17,376 nt of DNA from an uncultured Leptospiraceae bacterium (lineage in GTDB: Bacteria > Spirochaetota > Leptospiria > Leptospirales > Leptospiraceae): positions 1-17,376 of the forward strand of contig CALDSP010000199.1 of assembly GCA_937924465.1 (NCBI GenBank), in the 5' to 3' direction. Positions 1 to 7,257 of this stretch are shown here, one piece after another. The position numbers and the translations under genes are program-made. Positions within the stretch are counted from its first letter, which is position 1. Each line of letters starts with the position of its first letter. Under the pieces are notes generated by a model. It was not told the origin of the DNA. It worked only from the letters and a program-made list of their open reading frames with translations, and made no database searches.

Positions 1-1090
1 CTGCGGATAGGGTATTTTGAATTTCCTCTTTCAGCTTTGTTGTTTCGTAAATAAAAAAATGAGTTTCTACACGTACGGGATAATTTTCTCCAATTCGCAA
101 CTCCCCAACTGGCACTGCACTGCTAAAAAAACGAGAATAACTGAAAGGATTTCGAAATTCTTTGATTTCAATTTTTTCTCTTTGCTCTTGGACGTTATGT
201 GAAAGTATAGAATTATACTTTTCTACAATACGTCTTGCGACAGGGATTTCATAGATAGCCTCTTCAGTGAGAGAAACTCGAATTGTATCACCAATTCCAT
301 CTTCTAAAAGAGAGCCTATCCCTATAATAGATTTAATTCTTCCATCTTGTCCATCTCCTGCCTCTGTAACTCCCAAGTGAATTGGATAATCTCTATTTGT
401 TTCTAAAAATTTCGCAACCAACAATCTATACGCTTGCACCATAACTTGTGGATTAGAGGCTTTCATAGAAACGACTATATCTTTATAGTTTTCACTCTCT
501 GCAATTTGAATAAACTCTAAAGCAGACTCTACCATTCCTAAAGGAGTGTCTCCGTATCGATTCATGATTCTGTCAGAGAGAGAACCATGATTAGTGCCAA
601 TTCTCATGGCAACTCCTAATTCTTTACAACGTCTTACAAGAGGAAGAAACACTTCTGCTATTCGTTCTAATTCTCTTTGGTATTCCTCATCGGTATATTC
701 ATGAACAAGAAATTTTTTTTTATCTGCAAAATTTCCCGGGTTAATTCTCACTTTTTCTACATGCTCCACTACTTGCATAGCAATGCTTGGGGTAAAATGA
801 ATGTCGGCTACAATGGGGACATTACTTCCATGAGCTTTTAGTTTTTTACGTATATTTGGTAAGTTGTCTGCGTCTTTTTGAGATGGTACAGTAAGCCTTA
901 CAATTTCGCACCCAACGTTTTCTAACTCCAAAATCTGTTTTACTGTACTTTCAGTATCTTGTGTATCGGAGGTAGTCATGGATTGAATGCGAATAGGATT
1001 TTTTCCTCCAACTCCTACCTGTCCAATTTTGACTTCTCTTGTGGGGAAACGTTTGTATGAGTTTAAAGAAAGATTGTACTTAAGATTCAT
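1..1090 (-). CDS. ispG: 4-hydroxy-3-methylbut-2-enyl diphosphate synthase IspG, N-terminal part (runs off left edge)
   Basis: IspG (GcpE) makes HMBPP from MEcPP in the MEP isoprenoid pathway, a cytosolic Fe-S enzyme step. Translating the minus strand from the ATG at 1088-1090 gives an uninterrupted 363 codons to the window edge, so the gene is partial with no stop visible. Recognisable TIM-barrel blocks are the early IRIQSMTTSDT (about residues 33-43), ADIHFTPSIA, EKVRINPGNF, AMRIGTNHGSLSDR and LGVTEAGDGQDGR, followed by IGDTIRVSLTEE. After the barrel the protein continues with residues such as FRNPFSYSRF instead of going straight to the Fe-S domain. That suggests the long IspG form with an inserted middle domain, as in Leptospira, Chlamydia, Bacteroidetes and plants. 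The Fe-S cysteines would lie outside the window. Shine-Dalgarno is weak (AGG just upstream). Identity is very sure; the long-form call is inference from the visible part. Confidence 0.96.
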   Translation of the reverse strand, partial: MNLKYNLSLNSYKRFPTREVKIGQVGVGGKNPIRIQSMTTSDTQDTESTVKQILELENVGCEIVRLTVPSQKDADNLPNIRKKLKAHGSNVPIVADIHFTPSIAMQVVEHVEKVRINPGNFADKKKFLVHEYTDEEYQRELERIAEVFLPLVRRCKELGVAMRIGTNHGSLSDRIMNRYGDTPLGMVESALEFIQIAESENYKDIVVSMKASNPQVMVQAYRLLVAKFLETNRDYPIHLGVTEAGDGQDGRIKSIIGIGSLLEDGIGDTIRVSLTEEAIYEIPVARRIVEKYNSILSHNVQEQREKIEIKEFRNPFSYSRFFSSAVPVGELRIGENYPVRVETHFFIYETTKLKEEIQNTLSA

Positions 1091-1202
1091 AGCCTAAAGC
1101 CCATTTCAAAAAATCTTTTTTTTATGAGAAGTGATTTTTCCCTAAAAAAGGCAAAGGAAACAATTCAAATGCAAAAGCCTTAAGCTAAAACTTTTAGAAA
1201 AA

Positions 1203-2501
1203 TTATAAATAACAAGGACAAACAAGATTGTAACTAGAACTAGCATAATAATAATCAATAAAGTGATTACAGGAATAAATCCCAGTAGTAGGAGTTGAAT
1301 TTTTATCGTAGCGACAAGGATAATATAATCCTATGCAGGAAGCAGAGGGAGAAGTTACTGTTGTTACTCCTAAGCCGACAAGAGCAGTTTTGCAATCCGA
1401 ACCTACAGTTGCAGTACTGGCTGTATCTGGGGCAACTCCCCCTAAACTAGCACAACGTTCTAAGCAGCTTTGTCCTGGTGTGGATAAACGATATTTAGTT
1501 GAAGCGAATGCGAATGTATAACTGAGATCATCTAACACGGTTAGCTCAATAGATCTTGTGGTAGAAAGAGCACCATTATAAGCTGTAATTGTATGAGATT
1601 TGGGAGAAGCAATTGTAGTAGGAGTACCTTGAATTGTGCAATCTGAAAAATTTAAGTAGAGTCCACTGGGAAGTGCAGGGCTTACTGTGCAGTTTGTAAT
1701 GTTTCCTGTTATTGTGGCGTATTGGTAATAAGGTTGATTCTTTACCAAAAGCAACTTACTGTTAGCATAGCCTATATAGGGTGGCTCGTCGTCAAGAATA
1801 GTTAAAGTGTGAGTTGTAATTCCACCGAAATGAGCATTTGTTAAAGAGTACAGATTGAAAATAAGCGTTTTATTGTAATTTGTATAGTTATTATCATTTA
1901 TGGTTATGTGAATGATCTTAACTGTTTCTCCCGGATGAAAAGTTATGGGATTACTTGTATTAACAACGTAATCTATAAAGCTAGCAGTTCCGGATAAAGA
2001 ATAGTTCACTGTGACCGGCAAATCGGAAGGCTGGCTCAAAGTAATTGGGATTGTAGCAAAACCTCCACTTTCTGATACAGTAGAACTTGAACTTGGAAAG
2101 TAAACGTATGGCATGTTTGGAGGATGAGAATGTGTAGAAGAAATGACTACTTCGATTTCTATATAAGTATTTTTCACCTGAGAATCATCAAATCTTGCCG
2201 TTACAGTGTAACCTTTTACAGAAGAAGTGACCTGTGGAACTCCAACAACATCACATTGTGCTGAAAGATTTAATCCTACAGGAAGAGGAGGTGAGATTGA
2301 ACAAGAAATAATGTTTCCTTGTTTTATGGGCCGAATTCTTGCATAACTACCTAATGCAAGACGATAATAATTTGAAGAATAATAGAAGCTACTACTCTCT
2401 ACCAAACCTCTAATAATTGAACTAAAATGAAGGGGATTTCTTTCAGCCTTGTAGCAATTCGAAAAAAAGAAAACAAGGACAATTAAGAAACATTTCAGCA
2501 T
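1203..2501 (-). CDS. Putative lipoprotein with Ig-like (He_PIG) and Calx-beta domains and a Cys-rich tail
   Basis: A 432-residue predicted exported lipoprotein of unknown function. Residues 1-16 form a short signal peptide ending FFSNC, a loose lipobox of the spirochaete type, with Cys16 as the likely lipidated residue. About 45-120 looks like a putative-Ig (He_PIG) domain (LPVGLNL ... VGVP). About 133-238 looks like a Calx-beta domain (VSESGG, FIDYV, ending TILDDE), a fold that often binds calcium. About 243-323 is a second He_PIG unit (ALPSGLYL ... IQGTP). The C-terminal 100 residues hold eight cysteines (346, 350, 370, 389, 396, 411, 428, 430) and are rich in Ser and Tyr; I do not recognise this part. 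The start is supported by a strong AGGAGG 4 bases before the ATG, with AAGGAG further up. The protein probably sits on the cell surface or in the periplasm, with an adhesion-like or structural role by analogy only. Confidence 0.8.
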   Translation of the reverse strand: MLKCFLIVLVFFFSNCYKAERNPLHFSSIIRGLVESSSFYYSSNYYRLALGSYARIRPIKQGNIISCSISPPLPVGLNLSAQCDVVGVPQVTSSVKGYTVTARFDDSQVKNTYIEIEVVISSTHSHPPNMPYVYFPSSSSTVSESGGFATIPITLSQPSDLPVTVNYSLSGTASFIDYVVNTSNPITFHPGETVKIIHITINDNNYTNYNKTLIFNLYSLTNAHFGGITTHTLTILDDEPPYIGYANSKLLLVKNQPYYQYATITGNITNCTVSPALPSGLYLNFSDCTIQGTPTTIASPKSHTITAYNGALSTTRSIELTVLDDLSYTFAFASTKYRLSTPGQSCLERCASLGGVAPDTASTATVGSDCKTALVGLGVTTVTSPSASCIGLYYPCRYDKNSTPTTGIYSCNHFIDYYYASSSYNLVCPCYL

Positions 2502-2624
2502 AAAACCTCCTTCTCTCCTTCTAAATTTGGCGAAACTATGAATTTTCGAAATTATGTATATTCTTTACTTTTTTAACCACCAAAGTAAGATTTTTTTTCA
2601 TTTTTTCTAAAAAGCAAGCAAAAA

Positions 2625-4040
2625 TTAAAATTGAAAATAATAAAATTGAGGAGAAGACGTAACTGTATAAATCATGAGACATAATAAAATAACAATAGCA
2701 AAACCAATTGGTTTTAAATATTGCACAAAAGAAGTGGAAACTATTTTTTCCCAAACTCCTAATTCTTCTGATATCTCATAAAATGCTAAAATCAAGATTG
2801 GAACCAAAACGACAGTAGAATAAATTTCACTGTGAAAAATTCCATCTTGGAAAGTAAAAACATTTTCTACTTGCACTAAGGCTTTGTTTATATTTTCTGC
2901 TCGAAAAAAAATACTTCCAAATATAAAGACTAAAAATGCATAAAGAATTTTGAGTAACTTAGGAATTTTTTCAAAGTAAACGCTCCAGCCTGTTTCTGTC
3001 GCATAACGTTCCATGGACATAAAAATAGCACCAATAGCACCCCAAGCCAAAAATGTCCAATTTGCTCCATGCCAAAAAGCACCTAGAAGCATGGTTACGT
3101 TTAAGTTAAAGTAATTTCGCAAACGACTTCTGTGGCTTCCACCAAGGGATATATAAACATAATCTCGAAGCCAAGAAGAAAGAGAAATATGCCACCTTCT
3201 CCAAGTTTCTGTAACAGAACTAGAAAGAAAGGGGCGGTCAAAATTTTTAGAAATAGAAAAACCTAAAATTCTTCCTATACCAATAGCAATATCAGAATAA
3301 CCTGAAAAATCCCCATAAATCTGCAAAGAAAACAAGACACCACCCATAAAACAAGTGATCCAGTCAAACTGATTTGGATTGGCATAAATGGGTTTGATGA
3401 CTTCTGCAATTGGATCTGCCAAAAGAGTTTTTTTAAAAAAGCCTAAAACTAAAATAGGAAACCCTATTCGAAAATTTTCTAGGCTAAAATTTTTTTTTCC
3501 TTCAAACTGTGGAAGTAATACATTTGCTCTCATAATAGGTCCTGCTACAAGTTGGGGAAAGAAAAGCAAAAACAAAGCAAAGTTAAAAAATTTTTTCTCT
3601 GCTTGAATATTCCCACGATACACATCTACAACATAAGCCAGAGCCTGAAATGTATAAAAAGAAATTCCTAGTGGCAAAATAAGACCAATAGGTTCAAACT
3701 CTAAGTTTGGTAACTGCAAAAGATTTCTAAGATCATATTCTATTGAACGAAAAAAATCTAAATACTTAAACAAAAATAAAATTCCTAAGTTTACAACTAA
3801 AGTATGAAGTAACCAAAGTTTTTTGACTATGGCTTTTTTTGAATTTTGAATTTGAATAGCACTTACATAAGTTGCAGTGAAGGATAGAAATAAAATAGGA
3901 ACAAAAATGATTTTTAAGCATGAATAAAAATAAAGAGAGAATAAAAACAAAATTCTCTTTTGATATTTTTCATTTGCAAAAAAATAGATGGGAATAAAAA
4001 CCAATAAGAATCCAAAAAAATGCAAACTATTAAATAACAT
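2625..4040 (-). CDS. MBOAT-family membrane O-acyltransferase (AlgI-like)
   Basis: A 471-residue polytopic membrane protein of the MBOAT family, close in layout to AlgI and DltB, which pass acyl groups across the inner membrane to an extracytoplasmic acceptor. Seen in the sequence: many hydrophobic segments; LPLGISFYTFQ (122-132); LVAGPIMR (164-171); the loop IYGDFSGYSDIAIG (241-254); ETWRRWHISLSSWLRDY (278-294) with His284; and FWHGANW (322-328) with His324, matching the two conserved AlgI histidines. The length is normal for AlgI. Its ATG directly follows the stop of the upstream SGNH hydrolase (TAA then ATG, no gap), so the two are almost certainly cotranslated, the usual pairing for polysaccharide O-acetylation. 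The acceptor cannot be read from the window because no glycan synthesis genes lie beside it. The family call is very sure; the substrate is unknown. Confidence 0.93.
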   Translation of the reverse strand: MLFNSLHFFGFLLVFIPIYFFANEKYQKRILFLFSLYFYSCLKIIFVPILFLSFTATYVSAIQIQNSKKAIVKKLWLLHTLVVNLGILFLFKYLDFFRSIEYDLRNLLQLPNLEFEPIGLILPLGISFYTFQALAYVVDVYRGNIQAEKKFFNFALFLLFFPQLVAGPIMRANVLLPQFEGKKNFSLENFRIGFPILVLGFFKKTLLADPIAEVIKPIYANPNQFDWITCFMGGVLFSLQIYGDFSGYSDIAIGIGRILGFSISKNFDRPFLSSSVTETWRRWHISLSSWLRDYVYISLGGSHRSRLRNYFNLNVTMLLGAFWHGANWTFLAWGAIGAIFMSMERYATETGWSVYFEKIPKLLKILYAFLVFIFGSIFFRAENINKALVQVENVFTFQDGIFHSEIYSTVVLVPILILAFYEISEELGVWEKIVSTSFVQYLKPIGFAIVILLCLMIYTVTSSPQFYYFQF

Positions 4041-5222
4041 TTAAGGTAAAACCTCTTTTGTTTTTTTGAGTAGAATTTCAAAAATCCATTTGTTTCCAAG
4101 TGCTGTATAGTGTCCATCTCCAATAATGTAATAAGGACGAACATTGAGCCGACCTTTTTCATCTTTCATTTTTAAAGTGTATTGAGTTTCATTCAAATCA
4201 AGAAAGTCTAGACTTTCACTTTGAAAAAATTTTTTCATTTCCTTTAAATAATCATAGTGTTTATGAATTTTTCCTTTCTGTGAGCAATAGGCAATTTCAG
4301 GATTGATGGGTAGCATAAAAAGCACAAGTTTTGTATTATAAAGTCTCGCTAGTTCAATAATTTCTTTAGTAGATTGATAGGAACTTTTTGGAATAGGATA
4401 ATTTGTTTGTGATTCTTCACATTCACTTTCCGGAAAATGAATTGGCTCATCTTGTTTTTTTGGTTTAAATAAATCTCCATAAAAGTCTAAAAGAAGTTCT
4501 CTCCAATTTGTAATAGGACATTCATCTTTTGGTTTTAGTCCTTTCATACAATTGATTAAATTTACAAAACGAATATAAGGAAATACAAAGGTTTCTTGTA
4601 GTTTTATAAATAATTGTTCTTGTGTTACCTTTAATGCCAATACAAGATAACTACGTTTAGTAGCTTGAAATTGAAATTTAAATAAGTTTTCATTCCAAGA
4701 AGAATTTTTCTTTTGATAAAATCCTACTTCATCAACATCATCTCCTACACTTGGAAAATAATAAATTACTTTAGGGTTTAATGTAGGCAAATGTCTTTTT
4801 AGTTTTAGAGCAATTGCACTGGAACCATAAGCATCTACCGATAAATTAATCACTTGATACTCAATTCCATTTGAGTCTTTATAATTATCCAACATGGAGC
4901 AAAAAGCATCTTTGTCGTTTACTCCATATCCCATAGCAATTGAATCTCCAATACATATAATTTGAGGCTTTGTATTATCAACGGGGGCAGTTCCTCTGTA
5001 TCCTCTTTCATTTGTACTAAATTGAATATCAAACCAATCTAAAAAGTGTTGAATGCGTAGGTTTAAACTTGGTTCTAAATCTACATAATATTCAGGATCG
5101 TATTTATGAATTTGTCTTTGTATCCAATAAAAATGAATAGCTTTAGGTTTAAGTAATCGTAAAAAAATTTCTAGGAAAAACAAAGTTAGTAGAATTGCAA
5201 AAATTATTTTAAGAAACCTCAT
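4041..5222 (-). CDS. SGNH/GDSL hydrolase-like protein, probable partner of the MBOAT acyltransferase
   Basis: A 393-residue protein with one N-terminal hydrophobic segment (about 4-23, after MRFLK) acting as membrane anchor or uncleaved signal, so the rest is probably periplasmic. Block I is IGDSIAMGYGV (91-101) with nucleophile Ser94. A block II-like stretch is VINLSVDAYGSS with Gly133. Block V is GDGHYTALGNKW (368-379), giving Asp369 and His371 for the triad. Block III, usually GxND, reads SVGDDVDE (158-165), with Asp where Asn is expected. The protein plays the part that AlgJ/AlgX or DltD plays beside an MBOAT partner: taking the acyl group and passing it to the exported polymer, or trimming it. 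It follows the TPR-like lipoprotein by 3 bases and abuts the MBOAT start, so the three genes form one transcription unit. The fold is clear; whether it acts as transferase or esterase is not. Confidence 0.87.
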   Translation of the reverse strand: MRFLKIIFAILLTLFFLEIFLRLLKPKAIHFYWIQRQIHKYDPEYYVDLEPSLNLRIQHFLDWFDIQFSTNERGYRGTAPVDNTKPQIICIGDSIAMGYGVNDKDAFCSMLDNYKDSNGIEYQVINLSVDAYGSSAIALKLKRHLPTLNPKVIYYFPSVGDDVDEVGFYQKKNSSWNENLFKFQFQATKRSYLVLALKVTQEQLFIKLQETFVFPYIRFVNLINCMKGLKPKDECPITNWRELLLDFYGDLFKPKKQDEPIHFPESECEESQTNYPIPKSSYQSTKEIIELARLYNTKLVLFMLPINPEIAYCSQKGKIHKHYDYLKEMKKFFQSESLDFLDLNETQYTLKMKDEKGRLNVRPYYIIGDGHYTALGNKWIFEILLKKTKEVLP

Positions 5223-5225
5223 AGT

Positions 5226-5798
5226 TCAATAATTTTTTCTATTTTGCTTAATAAATTCTTCTGCTAAATCCGAATATCCGGCTTTCTCATAACACAAAGC
5301 TACACATCTATAAAATAAATAAGAATTCTCTGGTGGACTTAAGGTTTTGATTTTATCTATAAAGGGTTTTCTATTCTCTTTTTTTTGAAGACAATTTTTT
5401 GCATTTTCCAAAAAAATTTTAATCTCAAGAGGAATTTTTGAGCCACTTTTCTCCATAATTTCTTCGTATTTTTCAAAGTTTTGGATAAATAGGATTAAGT
5501 CCAAGAACTTTACAAGTGTTTCTAAGTCATCTGGATTTTCTTTATGAGCAGTTTCTAGGTGCCGAATTGCTGGCACTATGGAATTTTGAGACACAGAAAG
5601 TATAAATCCCATTCTTTTATTAGCAAGCCAATAATTGGGCTTCGATTCTAGAGCAAGCAAGTAATCGTACATGGCTTCCATCTTGTTTCCAGCAAGTTCT
5701 TTTTTATAGCCTCTTTCTGTAATTTTTTTTTCTTTGGAACAGAACAGAACTCCCACAAGTAGGAGCAATGCAAATGTGAATAGTAAATGGTTTTTCAT
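5226..5798 (-). CDS. Small TPR-like putative lipoprotein heading the SGNH-MBOAT set
   Basis: The frame is open from 5840, but the ATG at 5796-5798 is preferred. It gives a clean signal peptide (MKNHLLFTFALLLLVGVLFC) with a lipobox-like VLFC and lipidated Cys20, and GGA stands 7 bases upstream; the longer version would bury the signal behind 14 charged residues. The mature part of about 170 residues is helical and charged. It shows two or three TPR-like units (for example AGNKMEAMYDYLLALESKPN, then the helix around IRHLETAHKENPDD), and a further repeat-like pair near the C-terminus (YRCVALCYEKAGYSDLAEEF). TPR proteins usually act as docking scaffolds. Its stop lies 3 bases from the SGNH hydrolase start, so it is likely an accessory or anchoring factor of that acylation module. 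I do not recognise a named family. Confidence 0.72.
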   Translation of the reverse strand: MKNHLLFTFALLLLVGVLFCSKEKKITERGYKKELAGNKMEAMYDYLLALESKPNYWLANKRMGFILSVSQNSIVPAIRHLETAHKENPDDLETLVKFLDLILFIQNFEKYEEIMEKSGSKIPLEIKIFLENAKNCLQKKENRKPFIDKIKTLSPPENSYLFYRCVALCYEKAGYSDLAEEFIKQNRKNY

Positions 5799-5912
5799 GG
5801 TTTCCAAAAACAGTTTTTTTTGAATCTCTAAAAATGCCAAAAAAAAGATACAAAAAAGTAAACGAAAATTCCGACTTTAGTACTAAACAAAGAAAACTTA
5901 GAGAGAAAAAAA

Positions 5913-6812
5913 TTGGCATCCAATACCCAATTGAAGCTAATCCAAGAATTCCAAGAATATCTATCCACTGAAAAAGGTTTAAGTGAAAATTCTATTTATT
6001 CTTACAAATATGATTTATTAAAATTTACTAGTTATTTGGAAAAAATTCAGTTGGATATTCTAGAAGTCCAAGCTAAAGATATAAACAAATTTTTAGTAGA
6101 AGAAAAAAATCGCCAAGTTTCCTCTAAGACTCTTGCTAGAGAAGTTGTAGCTTTACGACAATTTTATAAATATCTAAAAGATGAAAAAAAATTAGGTCAC
6201 AATCCCACTGAAAAAATTGGAACTCCCGAGGTTAACAGAGCTCTTCCAGACTATTTGACCTTAGACGAAATTAACGAGTTATTCAATTCAATTAAAACTG
6301 ATAACATATTTGAACTTAGAGATAAATGCATTTTTGAACTTTTATATTCAGCAGGGCTTAGGATTTCGGAGGCTTGCAATTTAAAACTTTCCGATGTAGA
6401 TTTAGAAGGAATGACATTAGCTATTTTAGGCAAAGGAGGCCGAGAAAGATTGGTTCCCTTTGGAGAAAATGCGCTAAATGTTTTAAAGGAATATCTAGCA
6501 AAAAGTAGACCCGAAATTTTAAAAAACCGAACTTGTGAATATCTCTTTGTATCTAAAAAGGGTTCGTATATTAATCGAAAATCAGTTTGGCGACTCCTCA
6601 ACACTTACATTAAACGAACTGGAATCAAGAAAAAAGTAACTCCTCATACTTTGAGGCATTCTTTTGCAACTCATTTAATAGAAAACCAAGCCGACATAAG
6701 AGTTGTACAAGAGTTGCTTGGACATATTGATATTTCTACAACTCAAATTTACACGCATATGGCAAACAAAACATTAAAAGAAGTACATAAAAAATACCAT
6801 CCTCGTGGGTAA
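5913..6812 (+). CDS. xerD: Site-specific tyrosine recombinase XerD
   Basis: A 299-residue tyrosine recombinase of normal XerC/XerD length. These enzymes resolve chromosome dimers at dif at cell division. Residues about 8-92 form the SAM-like core-binding domain. The catalytic domain carries Arg150 (SAGLRISEA), Lys174 (LGKGGRER), His245 and Arg248 (HTLRHSFATH), His271 (LLGHIDISTTQIYTH) and nucleophile Tyr280, so all six active-site residues are present. XerD is preferred over XerC because the tail ends in HPRG, like the HHPRA end of E. coli XerD, and the block after Tyr280 reads THMANKTLKE. The start is TTG, with GAGAG 7 bases upstream. It is divergent from the TPR-like lipoprotein; the 114 bases between must hold both promoters, but I see no clear consensus there. 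As a full-length, lone Xer it looks like a housekeeping gene, not an integrase of a mobile element. Confidence 0.92.
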   Translation: MASNTQLKLIQEFQEYLSTEKGLSENSIYSYKYDLLKFTSYLEKIQLDILEVQAKDINKFLVEEKNRQVSSKTLAREVVALRQFYKYLKDEKKLGHNPTEKIGTPEVNRALPDYLTLDEINELFNSIKTDNIFELRDKCIFELLYSAGLRISEACNLKLSDVDLEGMTLAILGKGGRERLVPFGENALNVLKEYLAKSRPEILKNRTCEYLFVSKKGSYINRKSVWRLLNTYIKRTGIKKKVTPHTLRHSFATHLIENQADIRVVQELLGHIDISTTQIYTHMANKTLKEVHKKYHPRG

Positions 6813-6870
6813 CTAAGATTATTTTAATTTTTTACTTTCTTTACAAAACATATGTAAAAGATTCAACTTC

Positions 6871-7257
6871 ATGGAATTAGTTACACAACACATTGTAATG
6901 AGTCGTGATTTAAATGCTCATGGAAATTTATTTGGTGGAATTATGATGGCTTGGATTGATGAAGCCTCTGCTATTTATGGAATGAATCATATAGGATATA
7001 CAAACATTGTAACTGTAAAAGTAGATGATGTAGTTTTTAAAACTCCGGGTAAAAATGGAGATATTATTCAAATTTTTTGTGAAATTGATCAATATAGAAG
7101 AAGCTCTTTTGTTGTTCATACTATAGCCTTTACAATTGGAATGAATACTAAAATGAAAAGGGAAATTATTGACTGTAAAGTTACTTTTGTATGTTTAGAT
7201 GAAATGGGACGTCCTTTCCCTTTTTTTGAAATTTATAAAAATAAATTTTCAATATGA
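6871..7257 (+). CDS. YciA-like acyl-CoA thioesterase (hotdog fold)
   Basis: A 128-residue single hotdog domain of the acyl-CoA hydrolase/YciA type, which cleaves acyl-CoA to free acid and CoA in the cytosol. The signature is at the N-terminus: SRDLNAHGNLFGGIMMAWID (11-30), matching the family pattern N-x-x-G-x-(I/L)-F-G-G ending in the catalytic Asp (Asp30). Next come the strand with VDDVVFKTPGKNGDII and, later, ITF-type strands. The length is a little short of the usual 130-160, with no C-terminal extension. No good Shine-Dalgarno precedes the ATG. It ends in an ATGA overlap with the next gene at 7254-7257, so the two are translationally coupled. Acyl chain preference cannot be read from the sequence. 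Confidence 0.87.
   Translation: MELVTQHIVMSRDLNAHGNLFGGIMMAWIDEASAIYGMNHIGYTNIVTVKVDDVVFKTPGKNGDIIQIFCEIDQYRRSSFVVHTIAFTIGMNTKMKREIIDCKVTFVCLDEMGRPFPFFEIYKNKFSI

Noticed and set aside
1091..1202. Terminator between the Ig-like lipoprotein and ispG.
   Set aside because: A/T-rich stretches and a short CTTAAG palindrome are present, but no stable GC stem followed by a T run.
2536..2754. A 72-codon minus-strand frame with a hydrophobic stretch, between the MBOAT gene and the lipoprotein.
   Set aside because: More than half lies inside the 3' end of the MBOAT gene in another frame, there is no ribosome site, and AT-rich membrane-protein DNA easily gives such shadows.
5799..5912. Divergent promoters between the TPR-like lipoprotein and xerD.
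   Set aside because: No -35/-10 pair better than chance could be picked in this poly-A/T-rich spacer.
6251..6604. A 117-codon minus-strand frame inside xerD.
   Set aside because: It lies opposite the catalytic domain of xerD, whose codons are clearly under protein constraint; no family resemblance.
6840..6858. Inverted repeat TTTAC...GTAAA with an inner ACATATGT palindrome before the thioesterase gene, possibly an operator.
   Set aside because: Short, AT-rich and unsupported by a second copy or a neighbouring regulator; expected by chance in such DNA.
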